From Rhodosorus marinus (Eukaryota; Rhodophyta; Stylonematophyceae; Stylonematales; Stylonemataceae), in NCBI GenBank assembly GCA_029953675.1, contig JAMWBK010000013.1:992001-1056000 (forward strand): DNA of 64,000 nucleotides, in the 5' to 3' direction. The notes under the pieces are model-generated. The model ran no database searches. It saw nothing but the letters and a program-made list of their open reading frames with translations, and was not told the DNA's origin. The translations under genes and the position numbers were made by a program. Numbering within the stretch: the first letter of the stretch is position 1; every line of letters begins with the position of its first letter. Positions 1 through 11,335 of the stretch are shown in pieces.

Positions 1-372
1 ATCAGCAGAATACTGGTCATGAATACCGGGGAGTGTTGAGGGTCCCAGGAAAGGAACCTGGCTCTTCTCAAAGCCCTCAAGATCAAGCAGAACTGAGCGA
101 ACAGTTTAATCGGTTCCTAATTGTCAAAATGACCTTGACTAGTGTCTCCTCCGATAGGGAAATCGGCCTTAATAGACTAAAGACTGCTCATAATCGGTTC
201 CGCAGCTGCCGATAAACCTCCTGAGCAGATCGGTGGCGACTTTCGAAAGCCAGAAGTTCCTCGGCTTAGTTCCGGGGACTTTTGATTTCCGGAAGTACAG
301 CTAGCACACGTCTGGGTGGAGAGGTTGACCGCGGAATGTCTTCTAGAGAACTAAGAGTGAGTGTCTAGTCTG
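1..372. other. No recognised gene
   Basis: I see no recognisable coding sequence, RNA gene or repeat here. The short open frames show no family resemblance. The stretch may hold the promoter or a 5' exon of the methyltransferase gene that follows. Confidence 0.4.
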
Positions 373-1176
373 ATGGAAGTCCATCTCTCTTCTTCCAGCT
401 TGGCATTCGTGACGTGGTCGTCTTCTTCAACAAGCAGGAGACGTGTCCGGCAGGATGCATGCAATGTGAGTAGACGTCGAATTTTGGGATGCGTCTTATC
501 GGCCGGGCTTGGGCTCCGAATCGATACAGTAAAGAACAGACCGTTGCTTGCTGCTGAGTACGATCGCTATGCAGCGGAGTATGATGCTCTGGAGGAATCT
601 GTATTTGCGGATGGATTTGGTCTGAAGGATCTTCGTGAGTTTGTGACGAAGCGGGCGGACGGAGAGGTCTTGGAGCTCGCGGTGGGGACAGGCCTGAATA
701 TCGGTTACTATGATGCCAGTCGAGTAGAGAGTTTCATGGGGGTGGATATCAGCGAAGAGATGCTTAAGATCGCCAGCGCCAGGGGCTCTTCGCTTGGTAC
801 CAAGGCCAGCTTTCAGATCGAGGACGCCTCTAGACTATCGTTCAAAAGCAGCTCGTTCGACACGATCGTCGATACCTACAGCTTCTGCACTTTCTATGAC
901 CCGCAGGCCGTCATCACAGAGCTGAGACGTGTCTGCAAACCCACCGGAAAGTTGGTACTCGTCGAGCACGTCAGGAGCGATAACCGCATCCTCGGAGTGT
1001 ATCAAAACGTCACGAATGCAGCTGTTAAAACGATGTCAAAAGGCTGTGCCTGGAACCAGAACATCCCACAACTTCTCGAAAACGAGGGATTCCAGATTTC
1101 CTTTCAGAAACGCTTCCTTGCGGGTACAGTGATCGCTGTCGTCGCTAGGCCCCGGCTAGATACACAATCTACCTAA
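373..1176 (+). CDS. Class I SAM-dependent methyltransferase, possibly organelle-targeted
   Basis: An intronless frame of 267 residues from the ATG at 373. The core follows the class I (Methyltransf_11/25, UbiE-like) pattern: 'YDRYAAEYDALE' before the fold, motif I 'VLELAVGTGLNIGYY', the acidic end of strand 2 'MGVDISEEMLKIA', 'IEDASRLSF' with 'FDTIVDTYSFC' (motif IV region), and 'LRRVCKPTGKLVLVEHV' (post-motif). This layout is shared by COQ5/UbiE and by the OMS1/METTL7-like small-molecule methyltransferases; the 'YSFC' variant and the C-terminal 'GFQISFQKRFLAGTV' fit the OMS1-like group better. The first ~50 residues are Ser/Arg-rich and end in 'SRRRILGCVLSAGLGLR', which looks like a transit peptide plus an Arg-led hydrophobic stretch (mitochondrial or plastid). 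Substrate unknown. An additional upstream exon cannot be excluded. Confidence 0.75.
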   Translation: MEVHLSSSSLAFVTWSSSSTSRRRVRQDACNVSRRRILGCVLSAGLGLRIDTVKNRPLLAAEYDRYAAEYDALEESVFADGFGLKDLREFVTKRADGEVLELAVGTGLNIGYYDASRVESFMGVDISEEMLKIASARGSSLGTKASFQIEDASRLSFKSSSFDTIVDTYSFCTFYDPQAVITELRRVCKPTGKLVLVEHVRSDNRILGVYQNVTNAAVKTMSKGCAWNQNIPQLLENEGFQISFQKRFLAGTVIAVVARPRLDTQST

Positions 1177-1889
1177 AGAGAAACATGACAAAACCCAAGA
1201 ACGGTTCGGACCTCATGATGGCCTTCCACCGCCAATCCAGTTCTGCAGAACAGCTCACGGCTGTCAGGACGGTGTGGACACTTCACCAACCTCGCAGCAG
1301 TGATGCTCGGCTCATGATCTTGAGAGCAAAGACGCCTAGTAGGAGCTATCGAACGGAACCATCCCCTTTATCAAGTGAGACTTTACTCAGATGGGCTGCA
1401 TGCTTCATATCGAAGCGATGACTGTGGTCTGCCTTGGGGCTTCCCTTGGTCTTCTCCCCCCGGGGGGATCTGAGCTCCAGCATGTCATCACCAGACCTTC
1501 AAGTGACAGTGGGGGCATTTGGGGATCGCCCTTGTTGGTCTTTAAATCTTGTTGCGAACCGGCAAAGTGGGAAGCTGCCCTTGGATGTTACCACGGAAGA
1601 GCGTTCAGGAGGGCTCCTTGGTCAAGAAACGTGGAATAGCGGCCGTAGGCGGGACCGAAAGAGGTTGTGAACGGTCCGATGGAAACAAAAAGAGTTGTGG
1701 ACGATCGGCCAAGTCGAAAAACGAGCCCGTGAACGGTTGAGCCGGTCAAGAAAGGGGCAGCAGTAGTGGTTGCTAGTTGTATTTCCCACATTATTACCTC
1801 TTGAGTGTGCTTCCACAAGTAGTAACAAACTGCGCTTGTGAATTTTGCTGGTATGGCTCTACTTTTTTCCCACTCAACGTTGTCTTATT
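1177..1889. other. Intergenic, nothing recognised
   Basis: Short overlapping open frames on both strands, none with a recognisable motif. I see no RNA gene. The sequence runs into retrotransposon debris at its right end. Confidence 0.4.
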
Positions 1890-2270
1890 GTTGTTTGTTC
1901 CAACCATTATGAGTGATTCGGTTTGAGTCGATAGCGTTGCTTGTCCCCGGATTCGGAGTGCGGATTGCTGGAAATTCAAGGCTGGTTGTTTGTTCCAACC
2001 ATTACGAGTGATTCGATTTGAGTCGATAGCGTTGCTTGTCCCCGGATTTGGAGTACGGATTGCTGGAAATTCAAGGCTAACGAGTCTCGTTTTTATCTAC
2101 CATCCAAGTGCGGATTGTTGGAAATTCAAGGCCTACGAGTCTCGTTTTTATCCACAATCCACGTGCAGATTGTTGGAAGTTCAAGGCCTACAATTCTCGT
2201 TTTTATCTACCGTACGCCCATCTAATGGTAGGTAAAAACGAGACTCACAAGCCTTGAATTTCCAGCAGGT
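1890..2270. repeat. LTR-like direct and inverted repeats
   Basis: A ~95-bp segment containing 'gttgcttgtccccggatt' occurs twice in direct orientation (about 1895-1985 and 1990-2080). A shorter unit with 'ttggaaattcaaggc' and 'gagtctcgtttttat' is then repeated three times (about 2060-2220). The same unit reappears inverted at 2225-2270, as 'aaaaacgagactc' followed by 'gccttgaatttccagca'. The TG..CA-like ends and the copia debris immediately to the right suggest damaged LTR ends, but I cannot delimit an LTR pair. Confidence 0.5.
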
Positions 2271-2849
2271 TATGAGCCCAGCTCACCGTCTCGGAGCTGC
2301 GTGAACTAAGAACATGAGGATGAACTGGATTGTACAGAAGGTTAATGGTTTGAGGAAATCCTTGGCAAAGGAGGACCTCGTCTAGCTGCTTGTACCGAAT
2401 CGAGGAACCGGATGTGGAGGTTTCGGGGGAGACTAATTGAGCATGATAATGACAGCTAACCGGACGCAGAGAACCTACGAACTCACTCGAAGCAAGACTG
2501 CAAAGACGCATGGAGGAAGAAGACAAAGACTGTGCTAGGCAGAGAACATGAACCAAAGACATAGTACTTGGACAAGAATGTGAGAGGTTTGTTACCGTCT
2601 CAATGACGATGACTTGCACAACGGAAGTTCGTGTAGTCGGATTGTTTGCTACGAGTCGGAAAACTCCAGCGCAAGACCCCGAATTCGAAAACTCCAAGAC
2701 ATGACAGAGGCCAGATATGACCGGAAGAGCAAGTGCCTGTGTATGGACTTGTAGAATCACGCTCATATGAATGTAAAAAGTTTGCCATCTGAAGTTATGA
2801 GCTGGTCTGGCTAACTGGGCGCAAGAAAAAGGGCGAGCCCGGAAGGAAG
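2271..2849. other. Probable degenerate retroelement interior
   Basis: The stretch lies between LTR-like repeats and copia RT sequence. Plus-strand frames are broken by stops and show no clear gag motif. The longest open frame (minus, 2245-2766) has no recognisable domain and I take it as chance. Confidence 0.3.
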
Positions 2850-3090
2850 TTCATGAAAATGATCCATAAGTATATTTCCTGTAAAGGAAATGAGAATGTC
2901 GATGTCTTGATGCCAGCACAAGTCGAAGTCGGAATCGGAATTCCAGAAACTTTCGCAGAGTGAAAATTTTATGGAGACATGAAAGTCTTTGATGCCAAAC
3001 CAGCAGTACAGGGATTGTCTCAAAGTTGATTGTTGGGGCGAACACGGCATCGTATGACTCCTCATCTCGTGTATACCCAACCGAGCCTTG
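2850..3090 (-). pseudogene. Inverted fragment of copia reverse transcriptase
   Basis: Read on the minus strand, this gives a damaged version of the RT segment found on the plus strand about 250 bp further right: 'VFAPTINFETIPVLLV' here against 'VFATTTKFETIRVLLV' near 3290-3330. The nucleotide match is an imperfect inverted repeat (about 2985-3090 versus 3240-3345). It has no start or complete domain of its own. Confidence 0.65.
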
Positions 3091-3094
3091 TATA

Positions 3095-4311
3095 TTTCGT
3101 CAAAAAAAAATAAAAATTGATGAGCATAATACCTGGGAGGAGCTGGCAAAGAGACCGCCGAACGCAAAAGTGTTGAAGACAAAGTTCGTTTTCAAAATCA
3201 AAAAGGATGCGGCGGGGAGAATAGAGGGGTACAAAACGCGATTGGCTGTGCAAGGGTTCGCACAAGATGAGGAGTTATACGATGCCGTGTTCGCCACAAC
3301 GACCAAGTTCGAGACAATCCGGGTACTGCTGGTTTTGGCGTCAAGTTATGACTGGGAAGTACTACAATGTGATGTTAAAACGGCATACCTCTACGGCCAG
3401 TTGCGCGATGATGTATACGTGGAGCCGCCACACGGATATGAGGGTGCACAGGGATTTGTGAGTAAATTGCGGAAGGGATTATACGGATTGAAGCAGTCTG
3501 CTAGGACCTGGCACGACCAGCTTACAAAAGACCTGCAGAATAAGGGTTTCCAGCAACTGAAGAAGCGCCCTTGTGTGTACGTGAGAACGGGGGTGGTGTT
3601 GTTGGTTATGTCGAGGATATTCTCATCATGGGAATGGAAAAGTCTACCCGAGAGGCAAAGATGATTTTTGTGGAGCTGTACGAGATCAAGGATCTGGGTG
3701 AGGCCCGTTACTATTTGGCAATAGAGATCGTAAGGGATCGGAAGCTCAAGACAATTATCCTCAGCCACGGAAAGTACATCAACATGCACTTAAGAGGTTT
3801 GAAATGGAAAATTCCAAACCAATGAAAGCTCTGGCGATTGGGAAGTCGAATTGTACGACTACACAGCCGTCGGCTACGCCCGAGGACGTACCATACAGAG
3901 AGCTCGTCGGATGCCTGATGTTCGTCGCGACCAGAACGGGTCCTGATAGATATCATGTATGCCGTACGAGGATTGTCTGCGCACTTACATGATTACACCG
4001 GCGAGGATTGGAGGAGCGCGAAGCGAGTTTTGAGGTATTTGCAAGGAACGGACCACATGACCTTGAGCTTAGGAAACAAGCCACACAAAACGGAGGTAGC
4101 CGTTTACGCCGATGCATCGTGGGCAGAATCTGAGGATCGGAAGTCTGGTACAGGAGTTTGCATTTATTTGCACGGAGCTTTGGTCATCTACTACAGTCGA
4201 CGTCAACGTCCCATAGCAACGTCGTCGTCGGAAGCCGAATATGTTGCGACAGCGGAAGGCGTGAAATCTTTGAGATGGCTCCAGCAACTCCTGGTTGAGG
4301 TGGTGTTGTAG
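3095..4311 (+). pseudogene. Ty1/copia pol remnant (RT and RNase H)
   Basis: The 3' half of a copia polyprotein, broken by frameshifts. In order: the RVT_2 start 'TKFVFKIKKDAAGRIEGYK', 'LAVQGFAQ', 'CDVKTAYLYGQL', 'KGLYGLKQSARTWHDQL', then a frame change near 3570-3600. Next come a catalytic box reading 'YVEDILIMG' (YVDD expected), 'ELYEIKDLGEARYYLAIEI', another frame change near 3800, 'YRELVGCLMFV', a third near 3950, and RNase H with 'VAVYADASWAES', 'KSGTGVCIYLHGA' and 'TSSSEAEYVATAEGVKSL'. Protease and integrase are missing. At least three frame breaks and the altered YVDD box make it non-functional. It is on the opposite strand to the copia remnant that follows. Confidence 0.85.
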
Positions 4312-4439
4312 TTCCAAAGGCAACTCTCTTTGCCTGTATCCAGTCTTTATGGGTTGGACAAGTTAGCTGGTTGATAACTTACTTACAGCATACAAGATCT
4401 CCGGTCTTGTTCGTTGGGCCAGGAACATCAGGCTTCCCA

Positions 4440-6890
4440 CTACTTCTCGACATGGTGTTTCCTCTCCAACAGCTTTTCGGAGGCTCCGCTCGCGCAAGTT
4501 ACCTTTTCCTCTTTGATAATTGGAGTGTCAACAGGTTTGCATTTCTCCATGTTGAAGCGTTTCAACACCTTCTCCACGCAGTGTTGTTGGTGTAGGAGAA
4601 ATCGTCTCCCTTGCTGATCCCGGCAGATTTGGATGCCTAAACATTTAGCAGGTCCTAGATCTTTCACTGCGATTTTTTTCCGCAAGTCCCTCTTTGCCGT
4701 CAACACCTCGGGCTCCCCTCCTGCGTTCAGTATATCGTCGACATAAATCAAAACGATAATCCCCTTCTGGTAAAAGTGCATCGATCCCCTTGCATTCGCT
4801 CAAAACCAAGACGCTCCAGATCAGCTGTCAATATCTGATTCCATGCTTTTGCTCTTTTTTTAGACCATATAGGCCTTTGCTCAATTCGCATATGCGGTTT
4901 TATATGCGGTTTTGTGCCGTCTGCGTAACTTTCCGGCTGTTCCATCCATGCATCTTCGTTGAGTATGCCGTTGCCGTTCAGGTAAGCCGTCCTCACATCC
5001 ATTTGATGTAGGACCCATCCGTTGCATAAGGCCCTTGCAATTACCAGTCGGACTGTGCTGAATCCGACCCTTGCAGCGAATATATGATCGTAATCTCCAA
5101 CTTCATCTCGTAGCCTTTCACTACCAGACGCGCCTAAACTCCGCCATCTGGAGTTTTTTTGACTCTGAAAACAAATCGGTTCTTTAAAACTTTCTCCCTG
5201 GGAGGCCTTTCCACCAACTGCCATGTATCGTGTGACGTGAGTGATTTAATCTAATCATCCATAGCTTCTCTCCATTCTGGTGAAAAACAACTATTCATGG
5301 CTTCCTCTGCATTCATGGGTTCTTCAGGCTCCGCCGTAATTCCAGCAAACGGCTGGTTACGGGTGGTTGCTCCAGGCCCGACTGATAACGCCTGGACTTC
5401 ATCGGATTTAGTTCTTGATTCGTAACTGGGGCGTCTCCGGCCGACCCTGCTGAGCCTAGTTCTTCCCCGAGCTCGTCGTCCTCTTGTTCTTCCTCGTGGT
5501 GGGTCAAGTGTTCCACCACGGCATCAGTGATCGGGCTCTATTGAAGACCTTTGTAAGGAACAGTTCAGGGTTGATCTTCGCATCCATTACCATATGACTT
5601 TTCGGGTTTCATCCTCAATATCGTAATTGCCATTCGCATGGCAGCCCAACAATACTCCAATTCTGACTGGGTATATCCAATTTCGTCTTCCATTCTTTTC
5701 GTCGCCAAAACGTTGCAAGACTGCAAGACAACTGAACGGGAAGATGTTCTTCATTTTGTCTGCTCTTCCGTAAATCTGTTCGTTCGCGCTACCACCTTGT
5801 CGAGTTCTTTCGGCAGCTGCTCAGTAAAGTTTACTATTACATATCCGCTTGATCAATTGTAAGGGTAGATGCCATTTATCATGGGAACACCCGGATTGGT
5901 ATAACATAGTTCTCAACGCCTCCAATAGGGTTCGATTCATCCGCTCCGCTATACCGTTCGTCTCTGGTGAATAAGGGGTTCTGTCCCACTCGATTCCGTT
6001 TCGCTTAAAATGCCGTAGTGAGGCTTCGTACTGTCCACCAGCATCCGAGTGCAGTCTAAGAACTTTTCGGTTTGTTTGCCGTTCAATCCAGGCTTGCAAT
6101 TCAATAAAACACTCTGCCACCTCATTCTTTTGTTTTAGCGGATATATCTTCATGTGTCTTCACTTCTCATCAATGAAAGTGACCAAATAAAGGGCTTTCG
6201 TAGTGCTCCTCACAGGCATGGGGCCGCAAACGTCTGAACGTATAACGTCAGCTTCCCTCGTTGCTTGCGCTAGTTCTCCTCTTCAGGGTACTCGCTTCGT
6301 TTTTGTTCTTATGTACATTTCACACTGTGCATAAGAACACATTGTGAAATGTGCATAAGCTTTACGGAGTCCTTGGTGTAAAGTGACCCTCGTCATGGTG
6401 TCTCGACGTCATTGCTCGCGCTTGTATGGGTGCGTCTTCGTACTGCAATAAGTATGTTTTATTGCATCTGACTGCTCCTCCTATTCTCGTCCCTTCGCAT
6501 CGACTAATTTACATCCGTTCCTTCTCGTTGTGAACGTAATATGTCGATCCGTGAAGGCAGGTACGGAGAGATAGTTGCTCTTTTTCTCCGGCGCATAGAG
6601 TACGTTCGTCAGGATGAGATCACGATGCTCCGTGTTTGTGTGGGCATCTCCAGCCGTCGTGCAAGTGATCTTGCTGCCGTCCGCAGTCGTTCGCTGGCCT
6701 GTGCATGTCGGATCCAGTCAGACTGGCATGCGCTTTATGCGCCATATCCTAACGATGGTAACGCCGCAGCGTACCTCGTGGTCTTCCGTGAGTCCATCCC
6801 GTCTGGTACCTCCCAGATGGAATTTGTAAACATCAGACCTCATCAGCAGTTGCCGATCCAGATCTTCCGTTCACGAACGGAAGAAAAAAA
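4440..6890 (-). pseudogene. Ty1/copia gag-pol remnant, minus strand
   Basis: Read right to left, the pieces follow copia order. A protease-proximal region (about 6850-6540) contains 'TTADGSKI' and 'NVLYAPEKKSNYLSV'. A GAG-pre-integrase stretch lies near 6440-6330. Then comes integrase (about 6300-5821) with 'SDVCGPMPVRSTTKALYLV', 'LRLHSDAGGQYEASL' and 'PYSPETNGIAERMNRTLLEA'. Reverse transcriptase (5224-4440) has 'QMDVRTAYLNGNG', 'VLIYVDDILNAGG' (intact YVDD), 'VKDLGPAKCLGIQI' and 'NMEKCKPVDTPI'. Frames are interrupted by stops and shifts, a linker of about 600 bp (5225-5820) is badly decayed, and RNase H is not seen. Its RT differs in detail from the neighbouring plus-strand remnant, so these look like two insertions. 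Confidence 0.85.
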
Positions 6891-7242
6891 AAATTGATAT
6901 AATGGTTCTTCTACCTCGAGGCATGTAGATCCCACCTTATCATACTTCGTTTCTGATAAGGGTTATGGAGCTCGCACCGAACTGTCCTCTATGTCCTCCC
7001 GGCGCCGATCGTTGAGCACCTTGAACATGGCATCTCCACCCCCGCCCTGGATATGTAACCTTAGAAACGTATCCTTCCAGATCTTCAGACTCTTTGTAGG
7101 CGGTCCTATTTAATCGATCCTGTGGTGGTCAAGCAGAGGCAACTGGAAGGTCGAGGACTTTTGTGCAGGATTCGATGATAGACGGAAGGAGCAGAGGGAG
7201 AGGACCAATGTGCTTTCTCCGGAAAACAAAGAGTTGTGAAGC

Positions 7243-8722
7243 ATGGAGTGGCTAAGTAGGGAAAGCCTGGCTCGTGTAGCTCTGCACCTGGAGAGCAGAG
7301 ATAGACTCAGCCTGGCTCTATGCTCGCGGAAACTGTATGAGTGTCTAGATACCTCACTCGACTTTCATAGGACCTGTGATCAGATTTCCTCGACCTTGAA
7401 AATCGGGCATCCTGATGTGCATGGTGGTGATGTTGAAAACTGGATTGTTAGTTGCGCAATCTCCGATGACGGAGGTACGCTGTCGGTGGTTTCGATATCC
7501 TCTTACCCTGAGAACGGGACGCGCTGGCTCGTGGAGATCATGAAAATCCCACAGGGGAAAAAGCACCGATTGGAGTTCAGCACGAGGGGCTGGTTGGTGG
7601 GATCGGGGTTGCTATTGAACAGACTCTCCAACAACGGACAAGTCCTGGTCATCGGCGGAGTATTCAGCCAAGTAGGAGACAACTTTCAAGGAGCAAGCCT
7701 GATATACTTCCTGGAATTTGGCAACGATTCAGTCAAGCTGGTCCGTGGCAATATTTACATGGCGTGGACCGATGCCCTGCAATGTCGTATCTCCCCTTCA
7801 GCCCAATTCGTGGCCGTCATGGGAGGTTATGAGGACCACTACGGTATCCACATGTTCACAGCAGATGGAAGCAGATTGTGCGGGTGGCTTGTGCGCTACT
7901 CTTTGCTGGAACCCAGTGGTTTCGCATTCAAGGCAGGAGATGAATTGGTATATCTCGGAGAGCTGGATGACTCAAACGACGAATCCGTCGAGGCTTGGAT
8001 GGAACAGGAGCAGCCAAAACTATGGATTTCTGCTCCTCCTTTCGGTCCGAGCTCAGTGATAAAGTTGCTACCACCGCTACCACCAAATCGAGGCCCTCCT
8101 ATGCGTTTCATGAGACTTGACGATTCTAGTAGAATCATCTCCTCTGGCAGGCATTTCGGGCTTCTTGAAGTTTTTGATATACGAAATACTGAAGCAGGAT
8201 GTGCTTACGACCGCCGCTTTCATTGCAGATACCCAGATGTTATTGTATCTGCCGAGGCTTTGGCTTGTTTCCCCTTTTTGGGTGAGGTAAGGTCATCGAG
8301 AAATCAACCTATACCCGATTCAGCATACGGAGAGAGGGGTAGTTTTGACTGTCATTTTCATTTCCCGTTCTACGAAATAGGGCGAGAAGCAGGATATCTG
8401 TCTCTACTCGATCAGGTTGGAAAACGGAATTCAGTATTGGACTTCTGAAGACGCATTGGAAGAGGACGGGGAAAATTCACCCGGGCCGTGGATTGGAGCT
8501 AACGGATTCCTCGCAAAGCTCCCGGGAGTCCGACATGGGAGCGATTATCTTGCTTTTGATGATGGCTCTGCGTGGTATTGCGGAACGTTCGACGGCGGTG
8601 GTATCTACGTTGGAAAGTTTCTGCCGTCCCCGAATCCTGGGACTACGATAAAATACACAGAGTTCGAGAGGGCCGTGGTGTTCGGCGATGGGCACAATGA
8701 TGACATTATTTGTGAGCGATGA
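7243..8722 (+). CDS. F-box protein with a propeller-like C-terminal region
   Basis: Two exons as I read them: 7243-8286 and 8435-8722, with a GT-AG intron at 8287-8434 (donor 'gag|gtaagg', acceptor 'ttcag|tat'), giving 443 residues. Without splicing the frame ends shortly after the donor, and the splice restores a second open frame. Residues ~2-45 match an F-box: 'WLSRESLARVALHLESRDRL' followed by 'LCSRKLYECL'. The rest has repeated Gly/Ser strands such as 'VSCAISDDGGTLSVVSI', 'CRISPSAQFVAVMGGYED' and 'RIISSGRHFGLLEVFDI', which read like degenerate WD40 or other beta-propeller blades. F-box proteins recruit substrates to SCF ubiquitin ligases through Skp1; the C-terminal region would bind substrate. 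No specific orthologue recognised. Confidence 0.65.
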
Positions 8723-10211
8723 CGTTGATCCGGCTGTTGAAAGTGGGTTGAGGAGATGATACACGCGGACTGTTAGCACATGAATATCAAAAACTCTGGC
8801 AAGCTTCGCATGGGAAGTGGATCTGATAATCGGGTTTGAGGTTGTTCGCCAGAGGCAGGAGGAATCAAGGTTCTACTTCACCGCAGCCAAATCATCGCTC
8901 TGACCAGACAGAAAAAGTGTGATGCTCATCGGATCAGAAAGGGTGGCCCCGCCATGCTCTCGCCAGCACTGCGAGTTTCCGGTTTCCCGAGGCGAATCAG
9001 GAGTTGAGAATCTCTCAACTCCTGACTCCCTCCAGCGGTACTACAGGCCCTCCTCTGCGACAAAATCAGGGAGGATCACAGGCTTTTCTTTGCCACTGAA
9101 TACCGAGCAGGTGAAACCTCTAGAGTTCTAACTCGATGGCTCTAGACTAGGAGCGATAAATCATCATCAGGGACCCGGATTCCAAGCGAGCATCGAAACG
9201 CACTATTTAACAGCTGAATTGTTTTTCAAAATATATAGTTTTTAGTAGGAATTCAGCTCTACTAGTCGGCAATATCCTGACTAAAAATTATTGCGTTTTA
9301 ATATTTTCCATTTTACACATGACATATTCGTATTGGTTGAGAATACACAAAAATATCGATTAAAGATAAATATGTAAATCTTATAATGCTAGATAAAAAT
9401 AGCCTGAGTAGAGGGTATATGCTTTTTTAAGGTATTATGATTGGATCTCAGGAGATACATCTCAAAAATAAGAACAATTTATAATTGATGAATCTACTAA
9501 AGCGATGAATGTACTTGAATAGAGGAAATAAAATGGAGCTTGGGTAGATTGCTGCCGACGAGGTACAGGACTTTTGAAGATTTTGAAGTTTGTTTTGTGA
9601 GGTGATGGATTTCCGATTCGCAATGAACAGTTTTGCATGCCTCGAAACCGTGACGGACTCTTCTTATCGACTGCTTTGGCTGGTCGTGGAGGCTAGTAGA
9701 GGATTGCTCTGGACTAACTATTCTCCGCTAGCGTCCTGCGAGACTCCCCAATCTGTGTCTGCAGCAGCATCTCGTCTTGCCCACACGCATTTTGTGTGAG
9801 ATGGGAGAACTCTCGGCTCTTCGACTAGATCGATATGGGCACATGGAGCTCACGCGGTCCTTGCACGTGTCCGTGATACCCTCCATGAAGTACCCATGTG
9901 TATCTTTTGGCGGATAATCGAGTCTTGAAATCCAAACCTTGGCTTTTACATCGCAACAGGTTCATGTTCTGGTGCCGCAGCGGCCAGCTTCGTCGAGCTC
10001 TTCCGGGTGGAGGAACAGTGATCCTCTCTTGAGAAACAACGCCGTCCGACAAGCACGAGATTACGTAGCATTACCCGAGGAGAATTCAACTGACAGCTAC
10101 CTAAGCTTCTCATCACGGTTCATGAAGCTCCAATAGCTGCCGAAGACGGCTACAGCCGTGTCAGATATATCTCGTATAGACGAGCAACGGAGAAGGTGCG
10201 CTTGGAGCGAC
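8723..10211. other. Intergenic; A+T-rich middle
   Basis: No gene recognised. About 9180-9540 is markedly A+T-rich and stop-dense on both strands. Small open frames on either side (for example 8919-9131 and 9590-9799) have no family resemblance. The right part would contain the 3' UTR of the minus-strand channel gene. Confidence 0.45.
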
Positions 10212-11335
10212 CTAATCGGCACCGACAGTGAACTCGAGGCCTCGTGATTTCTGGATTGCCTGGACAAATCCGGAGCCGATCACAGCAGTTGGTACAGCGA
10301 AGATTGCCACTGCTATGACCGCGATGATGCCTGCGATGTACTTTCCAGCCGTGGTAAACTCCGCATACGGGTACTCTCCAGTGAGCATAACCAGCGTGGG
10401 GAACATGGCGTTGGGAATGCTGGAGAAGGCCTCGGCGAGCTGCGGGTTCTCGCGCTCGGTAAAGTACAGCAGCGTTGAGCACACAAACCAAGTGATCGTT
10501 GAGTAGTACAGGGTTACAATAAGCAAGGATCCGTTTTCAGCGAGCACAGATCCTAAAGAGTGGACAGGGAGGAAGCGTCACATGCTGAGTCTCCCAAACG
10601 CGATTCAGGAGCGAATTAGAGAAATGCGCTGGCCATCTCACCGAGAAGAGAGAACGCGTTCAGATACTTTTCAGCCTTGAGCAGTCGGATAAGCCGGAAA
10701 ATCCTAAGCGAGGTTGTGAAATCGACATCAGGGATGATGTTCAGCAGAGTTAAGTACCACGGGAGGATTGAGATGAGATCGATCATGGGGTAGAAGCTTG
10801 TTGCGTAAGCGATTCGGCCCCAGAACGGGCCCTAGTTTTTTCCACAAGAGATCGTGGCTTAGTTTGACGTCAAGAAGAAAAAACACACCTTGGTTTGGTT
10901 GTTCGGACTTGGTGGAATCGCTACCTTTGATGCGATTTCTGGATCTTCAACACAACTCCAGATTCGAAGGCAGTATTCGAGCGTAAAGACCGCCACCGAG
11001 AATGCCTCGAACACCTCAAGAAAATGCTCATGTTTGTCGTTCCATGTCACACATTCACCCTTACATGGAGGACTTCCCTCGACAACCAAGGTCCCGAGCA
11101 TGAACGCGAAAACGTTAAATATAATCAACGCGAAAATCGAGTACTCGAACCACGAATCGAAATCGCCTTCCACAAGGTCGTGCACGTAAGCCCGCAGAGA
11201 ATCATAGTCATTCCTCGCACTGGCCATATCACGAAGACCTAAATATCCTCCCTTAGCGACGCTTCTCGTCCTCTCCACAGGAAGACCTGCCTCCGCCTGA
11301 TCCCCATCCCTAGCTATCAATGGCGTCGATTCCAT
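10212..11335 (-). CDS. Six-transmembrane voltage-gated cation channel, Kv-like
   Basis: Three exons on the minus strand: 11335-10889, 10831-10642 and 10552-10212, spliced with GT-AG introns of 57 and 89 nt in matching phases. The product is 325 aa. S1 is around 'YSIFALIIFNVFAFMLGTLV'. Next come 'FLEVFEAFSVAVFTLEYCLR' (S2) and 'MIDLISILPWYLTLL' (S3). S4 is 'SLRIFRLIRLLKAEKY', with basic residues every third position. S5 is 'LLIVTLYYSTITWFVCSTLL'. The pore follows, and S6 is 'IIAVIAVAIFAVPTAVIGSGF'. The fold is that of the voltage-gated K+ channel superfamily, without a T1 domain. The pore loop reads 'PTLVMLTGEYPYAEF' where TVGYGD would be expected, so ion selectivity cannot be assumed to be K+. 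It should sit in a membrane as a tetramer. Confidence 0.8.

Noticed and set aside
2245-2766. 173-residue minus-strand frame as a gene
   Set aside because: It lies in element debris next to inverted LTR-like repeats and has no recognisable domain.
6541-6897. 118-residue plus-strand frame
   Set aside because: The minus strand gives copia protease-proximal motifs (TTADGSKI, NVLYAPEKKSNYLSV), so this is the antisense shadow.
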